A DNA stretch of 16,449 nucleotides from JBDTNK01 sp039933775 (GTDB lineage: Bacteria > Chloroflexota > Limnocylindria > QHBO01). A program made the translations under genes and the position numbers. Position 1 is the first letter of the stretch. Each line of letters starts with the position of its first letter. Shown here piece by piece: positions 7,839 through 15,599 of the stretch. The notes beneath the pieces are model-generated. The model ran no database searches. It was not told the origin of the DNA and saw only the letters and a program-made list of their open reading frames with translations. The stretch spans positions 1-16,449 of the forward strand of contig JBDTNK010000042.1 of the NCBI GenBank assembly GCA_039933775.1, read 5' to 3'.

Positions 7839-9479
7839 TTGACCGTTCGCCGGATGGCGCTCGCGGGCGCCGTGCTGGCACTCGCGGCGGTCGGGGGCAC
7901 AGCGTGGATGCTCGCGAACCGGGGTACCACGCCGACCGAGCCCCTGGGGGTTCCGCGCTTCGTCGACGAAACCGCTTCGAGCGGCGTTGAGCACACCTAC
8001 GGCGGCGACTCGCGCTTCTACGTCGGCGGTGGCATGGCCACGCTCGACTGCGACGACGACGCCCTGCCGGACCTGTACCTGGCCGGCGGCAGTGGGCCGG
8101 CCGCACTGTTCCGAAACACGAGCGAGGTCGGTGGTTCGCTGCGCTTCGAACGCATCGTCGATCCGGCAACCGACCTGTCGGACGTCACCGGCGCGTATCC
8201 CCTCGACATCGACGCGGACGGACTCACCGACATCGCAGTCCTCCGCGTCGGCGAGAACGTCCTGCTGCGCGGCCTGGGCGACTGCCGCTTCGAGCGTGGC
8301 AACCAGCGGTGGGGCTTTGACGGCGGCGGCGCGCGGACGATGGCCTTCAGCGCGACCTGGGAGGGCGATGCCCAGCTTCCGACCCTCGCCATCGGTGACT
8401 ACATCGCCCTGACCGACCTCGGATCGCCGGTGCCGCCCTGTCCCGACAACCAGCTCCTGCGTCCGGCTGCCGACGGCACCTACGGACCCCCGCTTGTGCT
8501 GAGCCCCGGCTACTGCCCGCTGTCGATGCTGTTCAGCGACTGGGACCGTTCGGGGCGACGCGACCTGCGTGTCAGCAACGATCGCCAGTACTACACCGAC
8601 GGTGAGGAACAGCTGTGGGCGATCGAGCCGGGCGCGGACCCCGTGCCCTACACCGACGCCGACGGGTGGGCACGGCTCCAGATCTGGGGCATGGGCATCG
8701 CCAGCCAGGACCTCACCGGCGACGGCTATCCCGAGGTCTACCTCACCAGCCAGGCCGACAATAAGCTCCAGACCCTGACTGCGGGACCCGATTCGCCCGC
8801 CTACCGCGACATCGCCTTCCGCTCCGGGGTGCACGCGCCGGAGCCGGTCACCGGAGGCGATCCGGGCGCATCGACCGCCTGGCACCCCGAGTTCGTCGAC
8901 GTGAATGCCGACGGCTTCATCGACCTCTACGTGACGAAGGGAAATGTCAACGAACAGGTCGGATACGCGATGCGCGACCCGAGTGAGCTGTTCCTGGGCG
9001 GGACCGATGGCACCTTCCGCCAGGCGACCGAGGAGGCCGGCCTCCTGCGCTTCGATCGCGGGCGAGGGGCATCGCTCGCCGATCTCAACCTCGACGGCCT
9101 GCCCGACCTCGTCGAGGTCTACCTTGGCGCGCCGGTCGGTGTCTGGCGCAACGTGGGGCTGGGTAGCGCGGAGGCATCGGCCCCGATGGGGCACTGGCTG
9201 GAACTGCGCCTGGCCCAGGATGGCCCGAACCGCGATGCGGTCGGCGCCTGGCTCGAGGTCCGTGTGGGCGAGGCGACCATGCTGCACGAGGTGACGGTCG
9301 GCGGCGGTCACATCAGCGGGGAATCGGGCTGGATCCATGTCGGGATCGGCCCGTCGCAGCGCGCGGAGGTGCGGGTGACCTGGCCCGACGGCACCGTCGG
9401 TGGCTGGCAGCAGATGGGCGCCGACCAGTTCGCGGTGATCGAACGCGGCGCCGAGGCACCGCGCATCGTGTTGCCGTAG
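7839..9479 (+). CDS. Exported FG-GAP/VCBS repeat protein with ASPIC/UnbV domain (CRTAC1-like)
   Basis: This 546-residue protein has a hydrophobic signal or anchor segment near the N-terminus. Beta-propeller FG-GAP repeats follow, each with calcium-loop-like D-x-[DN]-x-D-G motifs. Clear ones are at about 123-128 (DIDADG), 291-296 (DLTGDG), 354-359 (DVNADG) and 415-420 (DLNLDG), with a degenerate one near 70 (DCDDDA). Residues about 464-538 form the C-terminal ASPIC/UnbV domain (NRDAVGAWLEVRVG, then VRVTWPDGTVGGW). The precise function of such proteins is unknown; calcium-dependent binding or scaffolding outside the cell is plausible. TTG at 7839 is chosen because GAGGGTGA (7827-7834) precedes it; ATG at 7854 has no such site. 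It is 10 nt after the haloperoxidase stop and probably co-transcribed. Part of its 3' end is duplicated at 9739-9772. Confidence 0.87.
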   Translation: MTVRRMALAGAVLALAAVGGTAWMLANRGTTPTEPLGVPRFVDETASSGVEHTYGGDSRFYVGGGMATLDCDDDALPDLYLAGGSGPAALFRNTSEVGGSLRFERIVDPATDLSDVTGAYPLDIDADGLTDIAVLRVGENVLLRGLGDCRFERGNQRWGFDGGGARTMAFSATWEGDAQLPTLAIGDYIALTDLGSPVPPCPDNQLLRPAADGTYGPPLVLSPGYCPLSMLFSDWDRSGRRDLRVSNDRQYYTDGEEQLWAIEPGADPVPYTDADGWARLQIWGMGIASQDLTGDGYPEVYLTSQADNKLQTLTAGPDSPAYRDIAFRSGVHAPEPVTGGDPGASTAWHPEFVDVNADGFIDLYVTKGNVNEQVGYAMRDPSELFLGGTDGTFRQATEEAGLLRFDRGRGASLADLNLDGLPDLVEVYLGAPVGVWRNVGLGSAEASAPMGHWLELRLAQDGPNRDAVGAWLEVRVGEATMLHEVTVGGGHISGESGWIHVGIGPSQRAEVRVTWPDGTVGGWQQMGADQFAVIERGAEAPRIVLP

Positions 9480-9543
9480 AGCACGGAGGCGAAACGCTGA
9501 TCGGTCAATGCTGCTGGTTGATGGCGCGAGCCGGTCGGATTCA

Positions 9544-9741
9544 CCAGCATCTTCGCGCGAAGATGCCTCCCAGCGGTGCTAACGGCGATCTACAGGCCGC
9601 TAGGGGCCACCTGGGCCCCGCTGCTTGGCCGCCTGTTCCGGCCCGGAGCAACATTCGACCACCAAAGGGGCATACGACGTGGCTGGTTCGCCGTTAGCAC
9701 CGCTGGGGGGCAATTCGGGACACTGAGTGGAGGCGCAGCGG
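9544..9741. repeat. Repeat copy 1 (left of the ABC exporter): miniature element with long inverted arms
   Basis: The conserved core at 9565-9720 is about 91% identical to 11871-12027, with roughly 14 differences including a 1-nt indel, in the same orientation. Weaker homology extends left to CCAGCAT (9544-9550). It extends right to AGGCGCAGCGG (9731-9741) across a 10-nt insertion unique to this copy. The core is bounded by 25-bp inverted arms, 9564-9588 and 9688-9712, with one mismatch (T9568 opposite G). About 100 nt lie between the arms. The element occupies most of the 303-bp gap between the CRTAC1-like gene and the exporter permease. No transposase is encoded. It could be a MITE-like element, a structured RNA or a recombination site. 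Confidence 0.85.
9548..9565. other. 18-bp perfect palindrome at the left edge of repeat copy 1
   Basis: CATCTTCGCGCGAAGATG is fully self-complementary. It lies 68 nt downstream of the CRTAC1-like stop and directly touches the left inverted arm of the repeat. No T-run follows on either side. It may help terminate transcription between the convergent genes, or it may be part of the element. The aligned stretch in copy 2 is not palindromic. Confidence 0.45.
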
Positions 9742-9772
9742 GGCCGATGCACCGCGCATCGTGACGCCGTGA
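9739..9772 (+). pseudogene. Remnant duplicate of the CRTAC1-like gene 3' end
   Basis: Bases 9739-9770 match 9446-9477 at a fixed offset of 293, with a 15-nt identical block GCACCGCGCATCGTG. In the matching frame it reads GADAPRIVTP then TGA, while the intact gene ends GAEAPRIVLP then TAG, so the stop codons align. It begins exactly where the homology shared by the two repeat copies ends. It is either an imperfect duplication made when the element arrived or the last codons of a lost tandem paralogue. Confidence 0.6.
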
Positions 9773-9782
9773 CGCCGGCCGG

Positions 9783-10625
9783 TCAGCGGCTCATGTTGCG
9801 GTAGCGGCTCACCGCGAGCGGCGCGAAGATCGCGATGATCACCACGGTCCACACCAGCGTCATGAGGATCGGGTGCTGCGACGGGAAGCCGGACCCGACG
9901 AACGGGTTCGGGTTGCCCCACAGCTCGCGCGTGGCGGCGGTGAGCGTCGAGACCGGGTTCCATTCCGCCACGGGCTGGAGCCACGACGGCAGCGCGGCCG
10001 GCGGCACGAAGACGTTCGAGATGAAGGTGAGCGGGAAGATCGTGATGAAGACGACCTGCTGAGCGACCTCGACGGTCGGGACCAGCGTCGCCAGCCAGAC
10101 GCCGATCCAGCTCATCGCGAACGTGAAGCAGAGGAGCAGCCCAACGCCCAGGAGAAACTCCAGCACCGTCCCGTGCACGCCCCACCCGACGACCAGGCCC
10201 GACGCCATGAGCACCACCAGGATGCCGGCGTTGTAGACGACGTCCGAGACCGTGCGGCCGAAGAGCACCGCGGATCGCGCCATCGGCAGCGAGCGGAATC
10301 GGTCGATGATGCCCTTGTTGATGTCCTCGGTCATCCCGATCACCGTCGTCGCGGCGGCGAACGCGATCGTCTGCGCGAAGATGCCGGGCATCAGGAACTC
10401 TCGGTAGGCGCCCGGATCGTTCTCATGACCCGGCAGCGGGATGGCGCCGCCGAAGACGTACGCGAAGAGCAGCACGAACATGATCGACTGCAGGATCGCG
10501 AAGATCGCGAGCTCCGGGATGCGCGGGATGCGGCGCAGGTTGCGCCAGGTGACGATCAATCCATCGGTCAATGCTTGCCCGATGCCGCCTCGTGGCTTGG
10601 GCAGGGCGCGTGGCTGGCTCGTCAT
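9783..10625 (-). CDS. ABC-2 type exporter permease, DrrB-like
   Basis: This 280-residue membrane protein has a cytoplasmic basic N-terminus (about 1-38). About six membrane segments follow, starting with LAIFAILQSIMFVLLFAYVFGG. A typical ABC-2 middle contains MTEDINKGIIDRFRSLPMARSAVLFGRT, the amphipathic segment that contacts the ATPase. Daunorubicin-resistance permeases (DrrB) and related drug or lipid exporters share this EDxxxGxxDRFRSLP pattern. Its ATG at 10625-10623 overlaps the ATPase stop as ATGA, so the two are translationally coupled. The substrate cannot be deduced. The gene ends 11 nt from the CRTAC1 remnant. Confidence 0.9.
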   Translation of the reverse strand: MTSQPRALPKPRGGIGQALTDGLIVTWRNLRRIPRIPELAIFAILQSIMFVLLFAYVFGGAIPLPGHENDPGAYREFLMPGIFAQTIAFAAATTVIGMTEDINKGIIDRFRSLPMARSAVLFGRTVSDVVYNAGILVVLMASGLVVGWGVHGTVLEFLLGVGLLLCFTFAMSWIGVWLATLVPTVEVAQQVVFITIFPLTFISNVFVPPAALPSWLQPVAEWNPVSTLTAATRELWGNPNPFVGSGFPSQHPILMTLVWTVVIIAIFAPLAVSRYRNMSR

Positions 10626-11629
10626 GCGGTCCTCGCAGACACGGCGTTGACGGCCGCCTCTTCATCGGTCTGTGTTGATTCTTGGGCGGCATGGCCGGTG
10701 AGGGTCAGGAACACGTCGTCCAGGGTTGGCCTTCGAAGACCGATGTCATCGATCTCGATCGATGCCTCGTCGAGGTCGCGCACCACCTCGATGAGCCGCT
10801 GCGCGCCGCCGTGCGCCGCAACCGTCAGGCGGCGGGTGTGCTCGTCCAGCACCAGATCGTCGCTATCGTTGCGCGCCATAACGCCCTGCGCGCGCTCGAT
10901 GTCCTCGCGATGACGCACGACGACCTCGATCCGCTCGCCGCCGACCTGGGCCTTCAGCTCATCGGCGGTGCCGCGGGCGATGATCTTGCCGCGGTCGACG
11001 ACCGCGACGACGTCGGCCAGCGCATCGGCCTCCTCGAGGTACTGGGTCGTGAGCAGGAGCGTCGTACCGCCGCGGACCAGGCGACGGATGACGTCCCACA
11101 TCGCCATGCGACCGCGTGGGTCCAGACCGGTGGTCGGCTCGTCCAGGAAGAGCAGCTGCGGCCGCCCGATGAGCGCGCTGGCAAGGTCGAGCCGCCGCCG
11201 CATGCCACCCGAATACGTCTTCACGACGCGGTTCTGCGCCTCATCGAGCTCGAATTCGTCGAGCAGCTCGTCGGCGCGCGTCCGCGCCTCCGCCTTCGGC
11301 AGCTGGTAGAGGCGACCGAACATCACGAGGTTCTCTTTGCCGGTCAGGTTCTCGTCGACGGCCGCGTACTGGCCCGAAAGACCGATGACCGAGCGCAGCT
11401 CCTGCGCCTGGCGTACGACGTCGAAACCGGCGACGGTTGCCCGCCCCGCATCGGGCTTGAGGAGGGTGGCGAGGATGCGGACGGTGGTCGTCTTGCCCGC
11501 GCCATTCGGGCCCAGCAGGCCCAGGACGCGACCCTCGTCGACGACGAGATCGAGTCCATCGAGCGCGCGCACCTCGCCGGCGCGCGTTTTGTAGATCTTG
11601 ACCAGCCCTTCGGCGGTGATCGCAGGCAT
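10622..11629 (-). CDS. ABC exporter ATP-binding protein, DrrA-like
   Basis: This 335-residue ATPase is the partner of the downstream permease. Walker A is GPNGAGKTT (40-48), the Q-loop is SGQYAAVDENLTG (Q87), the signature is YSGGMRRRLDLA (139-150), and Walker B is LLFLDEPTTGLDP (D163/E164). The usual switch histidine is replaced by Gln in LLTTQYLEEAD, which is characteristic of the DrrA branch rather than a defect. The roughly 110-residue C-terminal extension ends with RRPTLDDVFLTLTGH, also DrrA-typical. ATG at 11629 has AAGGAA (11640-11635) 5 nt upstream. The probable role is efflux of a hydrophobic compound or lipid. No biosynthetic gene or regulator accompanies it in the window. Confidence 0.91.
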   Translation of the reverse strand: MPAITAEGLVKIYKTRAGEVRALDGLDLVVDEGRVLGLLGPNGAGKTTTVRILATLLKPDAGRATVAGFDVVRQAQELRSVIGLSGQYAAVDENLTGKENLVMFGRLYQLPKAEARTRADELLDEFELDEAQNRVVKTYSGGMRRRLDLASALIGRPQLLFLDEPTTGLDPRGRMAMWDVIRRLVRGGTTLLLTTQYLEEADALADVVAVVDRGKIIARGTADELKAQVGGERIEVVVRHREDIERAQGVMARNDSDDLVLDEHTRRLTVAAHGGAQRLIEVVRDLDEASIEIDDIGLRRPTLDDVFLTLTGHAAQESTQTDEEAAVNAVSARTA

Positions 11630-11850
11630 GCAGCTTCCTTCATTCGGTGCCCCGGCGGGCGAAGCGAGTCAGTGTACGGGTCATCTGCTTGGACCGCAGC
11701 CGCGGGGAAAACTCATCGGCATTCGGCCACTTCGATGGAGATCCAGGACCGGGCGAAGCCGCTGACGGTCCTCGTCGCTGGTCCCGCTGGCGGGACGGAT
11801 CACACGGGAGTGGCGGATTCCTCGTCGACGCTTCGAAGCGGCTCCCGGCG
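11630..11850. other. Leader region of the ABC exporter, no gene seen
   Basis: Apart from repeat copy 2 at its right, the 442-bp gap between the exporter ATPase and the GH13 gene shows no convincing coding sequence. It holds the exporter ribosome binding site and a perfect small hairpin, GTCCCG/CGGGAC at 11781-11796. A TACACT sequence on the - strand about 45 nt before the ATPase ATG could serve as a -10 box but lacks a matching -35. Confidence 0.4.
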
Positions 11851-12037
11851 CCAGCATGTTGGCTCGAATTGCCTCCCAGCGGTGCTAACGGCTATCTACA
11901 GGCCGATCGGGGCCTACTGGGCGCCGCTGCTTGGCCGCCAGTACCGGCCCGGGGCAACATTCGACCACCAAAGGGGCATGCGAGCGCGGCTCATTCGCCG
12001 TTAGCACCGCTGGGGGGCAATTCGGGAGGCGCAGCGG
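11851..12037. repeat. Repeat copy 2 (right of the ABC exporter): miniature element with long inverted arms
   Basis: The core at 11871-12027 matches copy 1 (9565-9720) in the same orientation, about 91% identical. The inverted arms are 28 bp, 11865-11892 and 11997-12024, with the same single mismatch as copy 1 (T opposite G). Shared flanks are CCAGCAT (11851-11857) and AGGCGCAGCGG (12027-12037). It ends 34 nt from the stop codon of the GH13 gene and lies upstream of the exporter operon. The two copies bracket the exporter as direct repeats about 2.3 kb apart. Confidence 0.85.
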
Positions 12038-12071
12038 CCCGCAACCGCGACCCGGTCGGCAGGACGAAGCG

Positions 12072-15000
12072 CTATGGCTTCCGGCGCCTCCGAGCTGAGG
12101 TTGAAGACGGTTTCCGTGCGGACTGCGGCGGACCGATGGCCGGCTTCGGCGCTGCCGCAGGCGTCATGGGCGGCGCCGCGAGACGATCGAGGCGGTAGCC
12201 GCTGCGCTCGGCGGCGGCCAGCAGCGCGGCGCGCAGATCCTCCCCAGCCACTGTGTCACCGGGTTCGAGCGCCACCATCACGCCGGCCCACCAAGCGAGC
12301 GTCCCGAACGGCTCGCGGCCGAACCACGAGACGCCCTCGTACCAGTTGGAACCGATGAAGCGGCCGAAGGTCGGGTCCTGGCGGCACGCGGCAAGCAGCG
12401 CGGCCAGCGGTCCCGCGCCGCGAACGAGCGTGCGCACGCGCTCGGGCACGTCGAGCAGTTCGGCGACCCACCACGCCTGCCCCTCGTCCAGTCCGATGCG
12501 CCGCAGCGCGGCGGCGAGCGGCTGCCCAAGGCGCAGCTCGTCGCGCAGGGCGCTGATCGGGCGGTCGCCGGCAGCCGTGCGCACGAGCGTCAGCGCGGCG
12601 AGCGTCGCCCATCGATCCTCACGCGTGAGCCCCGCGCCCAGGGACGAATCGGGCACGCCGGCGAGCGTCGCAGCGCGGCGCAGGACGGCGAGCGTCTCGG
12701 TGGGATCCGCCGTGGGACTGCCGGACGCCTCCTGCACCGCTCGCAGGAAGTCGCCGGAGCGCGCCGTCCAGGCGTCCAGCTCGCCGCGCCGCGCCGAGCC
12801 GAGCACCTCCGGATCGAGCGCGGCGGCCAGCGCCTCGTGGATCGGCGCCAGGCCCTGCTCCCAGAGTGCCTCGTCGATGCTCGGCACCCCGCCGCTCCCA
12901 AGGCGCTCCGCGAGGCGCGCGTGGCGGCCGGCGGGATCCGCCACCTCGCGGATCGAGGTGAAGACCTGGCGTCCGTAGGCATCGAGCGCCACGCGCAGCC
13001 CGCGCTCGCGCAGCTCCGACGCCGAGCGCAGATATTCGAGCCCCGACACCGCGTCGCGCAGCACCACCCATGCGGCATCGGGCGCCAGGCCCAGGGCGTC
13101 GGCCAGGGAACGTCGCTCGAGCCGCGACCCGTCATCGTTCCTGACGGCGAATGGCGCGGACTCGCGAATCCAGCCCGCCGCCGAGCCGTATCGGTTGTGG
13201 TAGAGCACCAGCGCGCGGTCAGCGCCGATGCGGTTGGAGAAGGCGAAGATGTCTTCCGCCACTGATCCGTCATCGGTCATGACATCGAAGAAGGCAAAGT
13301 CTCTGACCTGGGCAAAGAGCCCGCGGCGATGCAGCAGCGGAACGAGCTCGCGCTCGTGACGCCCGACGAGCCACGGATCGGGTGACTCGTCGAGGTATGC
13401 GCGGCGGTACTCCATGCCGTACTTCTCGGCGTACCCCTCCAGCTGGCCGTGGCCGATCATCGGCAGCCCAGGCAGCGTGGCCATCAGCGTCGCCACGCCG
13501 AAGTACTTGTCGCCCTTGCCGAACTGGTCGACCGCGGTGCGCTCGTCGGGGTTGTTCATGAAGTTGACGTAGCGCTTGAGGATCTCGGGGTCGAACTCCA
13601 GTGTGTCGCGGATCAGCGCTCGGTACTCGGCGTTCTTCTCGTCGCGCAGCATGTGCATGAAGGCGCTGTTGTAGACGCGATGCATGCCCAGCGAGCGAAC
13701 GAAGTAGCCCTCCATCATCCAGAACGCTTCCGCCAGCAGGAGCGTATCGGGCACCTCGGCCGCCACGCGATCGACCACCTGGCGCCAGAACTCGGCCGGC
13801 ATCGCCGCATCGAACTCCGCCTTGGTCATGCCGTGGCTGGCACGCGACGGAATGGCGCCACCCCCCGCTCCGGGCGCGGGGAACCAGAGCCGCTCGACGT
13901 GCTTGCGGGCAAGGGTCATGGCAGCGTCGAAGCGAATGACCGGGAAGCGGCGCGCGACCGCCACGATCGTCTCGATCACCGCCTCGCGGACATCGGCCCT
14001 GCTGTAGTCGAGCTGGGCGGTGTCATTCCACGGCATGGAGGTGCCGTCGTTGCCGTGGTAGACGAAGCGCTCCTCACCACTGCCGCGGTCGAGGCGTCGG
14101 AAGACGACCGCCGCGTCGCTGTTGTCGTAGTAATGGTCCTCCAGGAAGATCCCGACGCCCGGGTTGCTCGACAGGTCCGGGCCGTCGAACGTGTAGCCCG
14201 GGTACGGCGGATCGTCGAGCGACAGGAATCGATCCGGATGCTCCATGACCCAGCGCGAGTCGATGCCCATGTGGTTCGGCACCATGTCGCTCGCCAGGCG
14301 GATGCCGCGCGCACCTGCCCGATCCCGCAGGCTGGCATGGGCGGCCTCCCCACCCAGGTCGTCCGCGATCCGGTAGTCATCCAGCGAATAGGCCGATGCC
14401 ACCGCATCCGGGTTGCCCCGCAGCTGCTTGATGGTCTGGCTCGCCTTCGACCGCTCCCACAGCCCGATGAGCCACAGGCCGCTGACGCCATAGCGCGCCA
14501 GTCGGTCCAGCTCCTCGTCGGGGATCGCGTCGAGGGTCCTGATCTCGCGCCCGTACTGCCGCGAGAGCTGGTCAAGCCAGACGTAGGTGCTCTTGGCCAG
14601 GAGCACGAGGCGCGGCATCCATTCGCGATCGGTCGAGTAGTGCTCCGGCGCGGAGCCCAGGCCGGCGAGCTCCGCCGGTCCCGGCACCGGCTCAAGCGCA
14701 CGGTCGCCGGCACCGTGCCCCGCGCCACCGCCGCCGCCATCGGTCGGGTGGAAGCGGCGCCATCTGGCCAGCGCCTCCTCGTCCAGGACGTCGAGGCCCC
14801 GCGCCAGGCGTCCCTCGAGCTCACCCAGCAGGTCGCTCCAGCGCTCGCGCATGTAGCGCAGCTGACCCGAGAGCGATTCGGGGACGGCGATCGCGGGAGC
14901 GCGCAGCATCGCGAGCAGGCTCTGGTCGTCCGGCCCGAAGGGCGGCTGCGTCGCGAAATAGGCAGCCAGCGCGGCCACGGTCTGCTCGTATTCAGACCGA

Positions 15001-15524
15001 TCGGCGAGCGTGGCGTCGTCGTACAGCGCACCGTACGGCGCCAGCGCCGGGTTCGCGTTGGTGACCCAGATCAGCAGCAGCTCCTCGAGCGCCAGCTGTC
15101 GGTTCGAGACGCCCTCGGTCGAGCCCTCCAGCCAGCCGGATGGATCATCCTCGCCGCGGTACAGCGTCGGGTCCGGATAGATGTCCGCGAACGCCTGCAG
15201 CGTGGCGTCGACGCCCGGCGGCCCGAGCCGCTCGCGGATCGCCGCCAGCGCGCCGTCGAGCACCGCGGGGTTGCGGTCGTCGCGATACGAACGGGCGACG
15301 TGGCGCAGGATCTCGTCGATCAGTCCGGCGGCCGCGAGATCAGCCGGCGAGGCGCTGGGCGGCGTGACGGCCCCGGCATCACCGGCGGCCCCGGCCGCCG
15401 GCCGCACTCCGCCGGCGGCGGTCATGCGCCGCGCGACCCTGCTCGCCTGGTTCGGGTCGCCGAGGCGCAGCGTGTCATCGATGCCGTATCGGTCGCGGGC
15501 ATCTCGCAGCACGTGTCGTTGCAT
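12072..15524 (-). CDS. Large GH13 alpha-amylase-family protein
   Basis: This 1150-residue protein is far larger than ordinary amylases (about 450-700 aa). The (beta/alpha)8 catalytic part spans about 310-780 and shows the GH13 regions in order. Region I is DMVPNHMG (D413, N417, H418), region II is VIRFDAAMTLARKH (R531, nucleophile D533), and region III is LLAEAFW (acid-base E599). Region IV is MNNPDERT (D660), where Pro659 replaces the usual His of NHD; NTPD in GlgE is a precedent as I recall it. The N-terminal about 300 and C-terminal about 350 residues look helical and are not recognised. It probably acts on alpha-1,4-glucans or oligosaccharides in the cytoplasm, as no signal peptide is visible. 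ATG at 15524 is the first after an in-frame stop, with GGTGA close upstream. It follows glgX by 75 nt in the same direction. The exact reaction is unknown. Confidence 0.88.
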   Translation of the reverse strand: MQRHVLRDARDRYGIDDTLRLGDPNQASRVARRMTAAGGVRPAAGAAGDAGAVTPPSASPADLAAAGLIDEILRHVARSYRDDRNPAVLDGALAAIRERLGPPGVDATLQAFADIYPDPTLYRGEDDPSGWLEGSTEGVSNRQLALEELLLIWVTNANPALAPYGALYDDATLADRSEYEQTVAALAAYFATQPPFGPDDQSLLAMLRAPAIAVPESLSGQLRYMRERWSDLLGELEGRLARGLDVLDEEALARWRRFHPTDGGGGGAGHGAGDRALEPVPGPAELAGLGSAPEHYSTDREWMPRLVLLAKSTYVWLDQLSRQYGREIRTLDAIPDEELDRLARYGVSGLWLIGLWERSKASQTIKQLRGNPDAVASAYSLDDYRIADDLGGEAAHASLRDRAGARGIRLASDMVPNHMGIDSRWVMEHPDRFLSLDDPPYPGYTFDGPDLSSNPGVGIFLEDHYYDNSDAAVVFRRLDRGSGEERFVYHGNDGTSMPWNDTAQLDYSRADVREAVIETIVAVARRFPVIRFDAAMTLARKHVERLWFPAPGAGGGAIPSRASHGMTKAEFDAAMPAEFWRQVVDRVAAEVPDTLLLAEAFWMMEGYFVRSLGMHRVYNSAFMHMLRDEKNAEYRALIRDTLEFDPEILKRYVNFMNNPDERTAVDQFGKGDKYFGVATLMATLPGLPMIGHGQLEGYAEKYGMEYRRAYLDESPDPWLVGRHERELVPLLHRRGLFAQVRDFAFFDVMTDDGSVAEDIFAFSNRIGADRALVLYHNRYGSAAGWIRESAPFAVRNDDGSRLERRSLADALGLAPDAAWVVLRDAVSGLEYLRSASELRERGLRVALDAYGRQVFTSIREVADPAGRHARLAERLGSGGVPSIDEALWEQGLAPIHEALAAALDPEVLGSARRGELDAWTARSGDFLRAVQEASGSPTADPTETLAVLRRAATLAGVPDSSLGAGLTREDRWATLAALTLVRTAAGDRPISALRDELRLGQPLAAALRRIGLDEGQAWWVAELLDVPERVRTLVRGAGPLAALLAACRQDPTFGRFIGSNWYEGVSWFGREPFGTLAWWAGVMVALEPGDTVAGEDLRAALLAAAERSGYRLDRLAAPPMTPAAAPKPAIGPPQSARKPSSTSARRRRKP

Positions 15525-15599
15525 GGATCACCAATGATGGCTGCAAGCGCCGCGCCGCGTTTCAGCGTTGGGCGTCGCGGCGGGCGTGGCGCGGTGGTC

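Noticed and set aside
7743..9338. 531-codon open frame on the - strand opposite the CRTAC1-like gene
   Set aside because: Shadow of the real gene; no recognisable motif and low-complexity composition.
9564..9712. Integron attC-like site
   Set aside because: The arms contain GCTAAC/GTTAGC, but not the RYYYAAC/GTTRRRY core arrangement. The arms are one long 25-28 bp block, and no integrase or cassette array is present.
9576..9764. Small peptide frame shared by both repeat copies (LTAIYRPxGAxWAPLLGR...)
   Set aside because: The frame is open in both copies, but substitutions are as often amino-acid changing as silent, no ribosome binding site is seen, and the frame runs through inverted arms, so coding is not supported.
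9500..10570. Shared 13-mer ATCGGTCAATGCT near 9500 and near 10563
   Set aside because: A match of this length is expected by chance in a window of this size.
10682..12004. 440-codon + strand frame opposite the exporter ATPase running into repeat copy 2
   Set aside because: Antisense to a well-supported DrrA-type gene; the part in the repeat is only incidentally open.
9544..12037. Classical composite transposon
   Set aside because: Neither repeat encodes a transposase and no clear short target duplication flanks the whole 2.5-kb unit, so it is kept as a hypothesis only.
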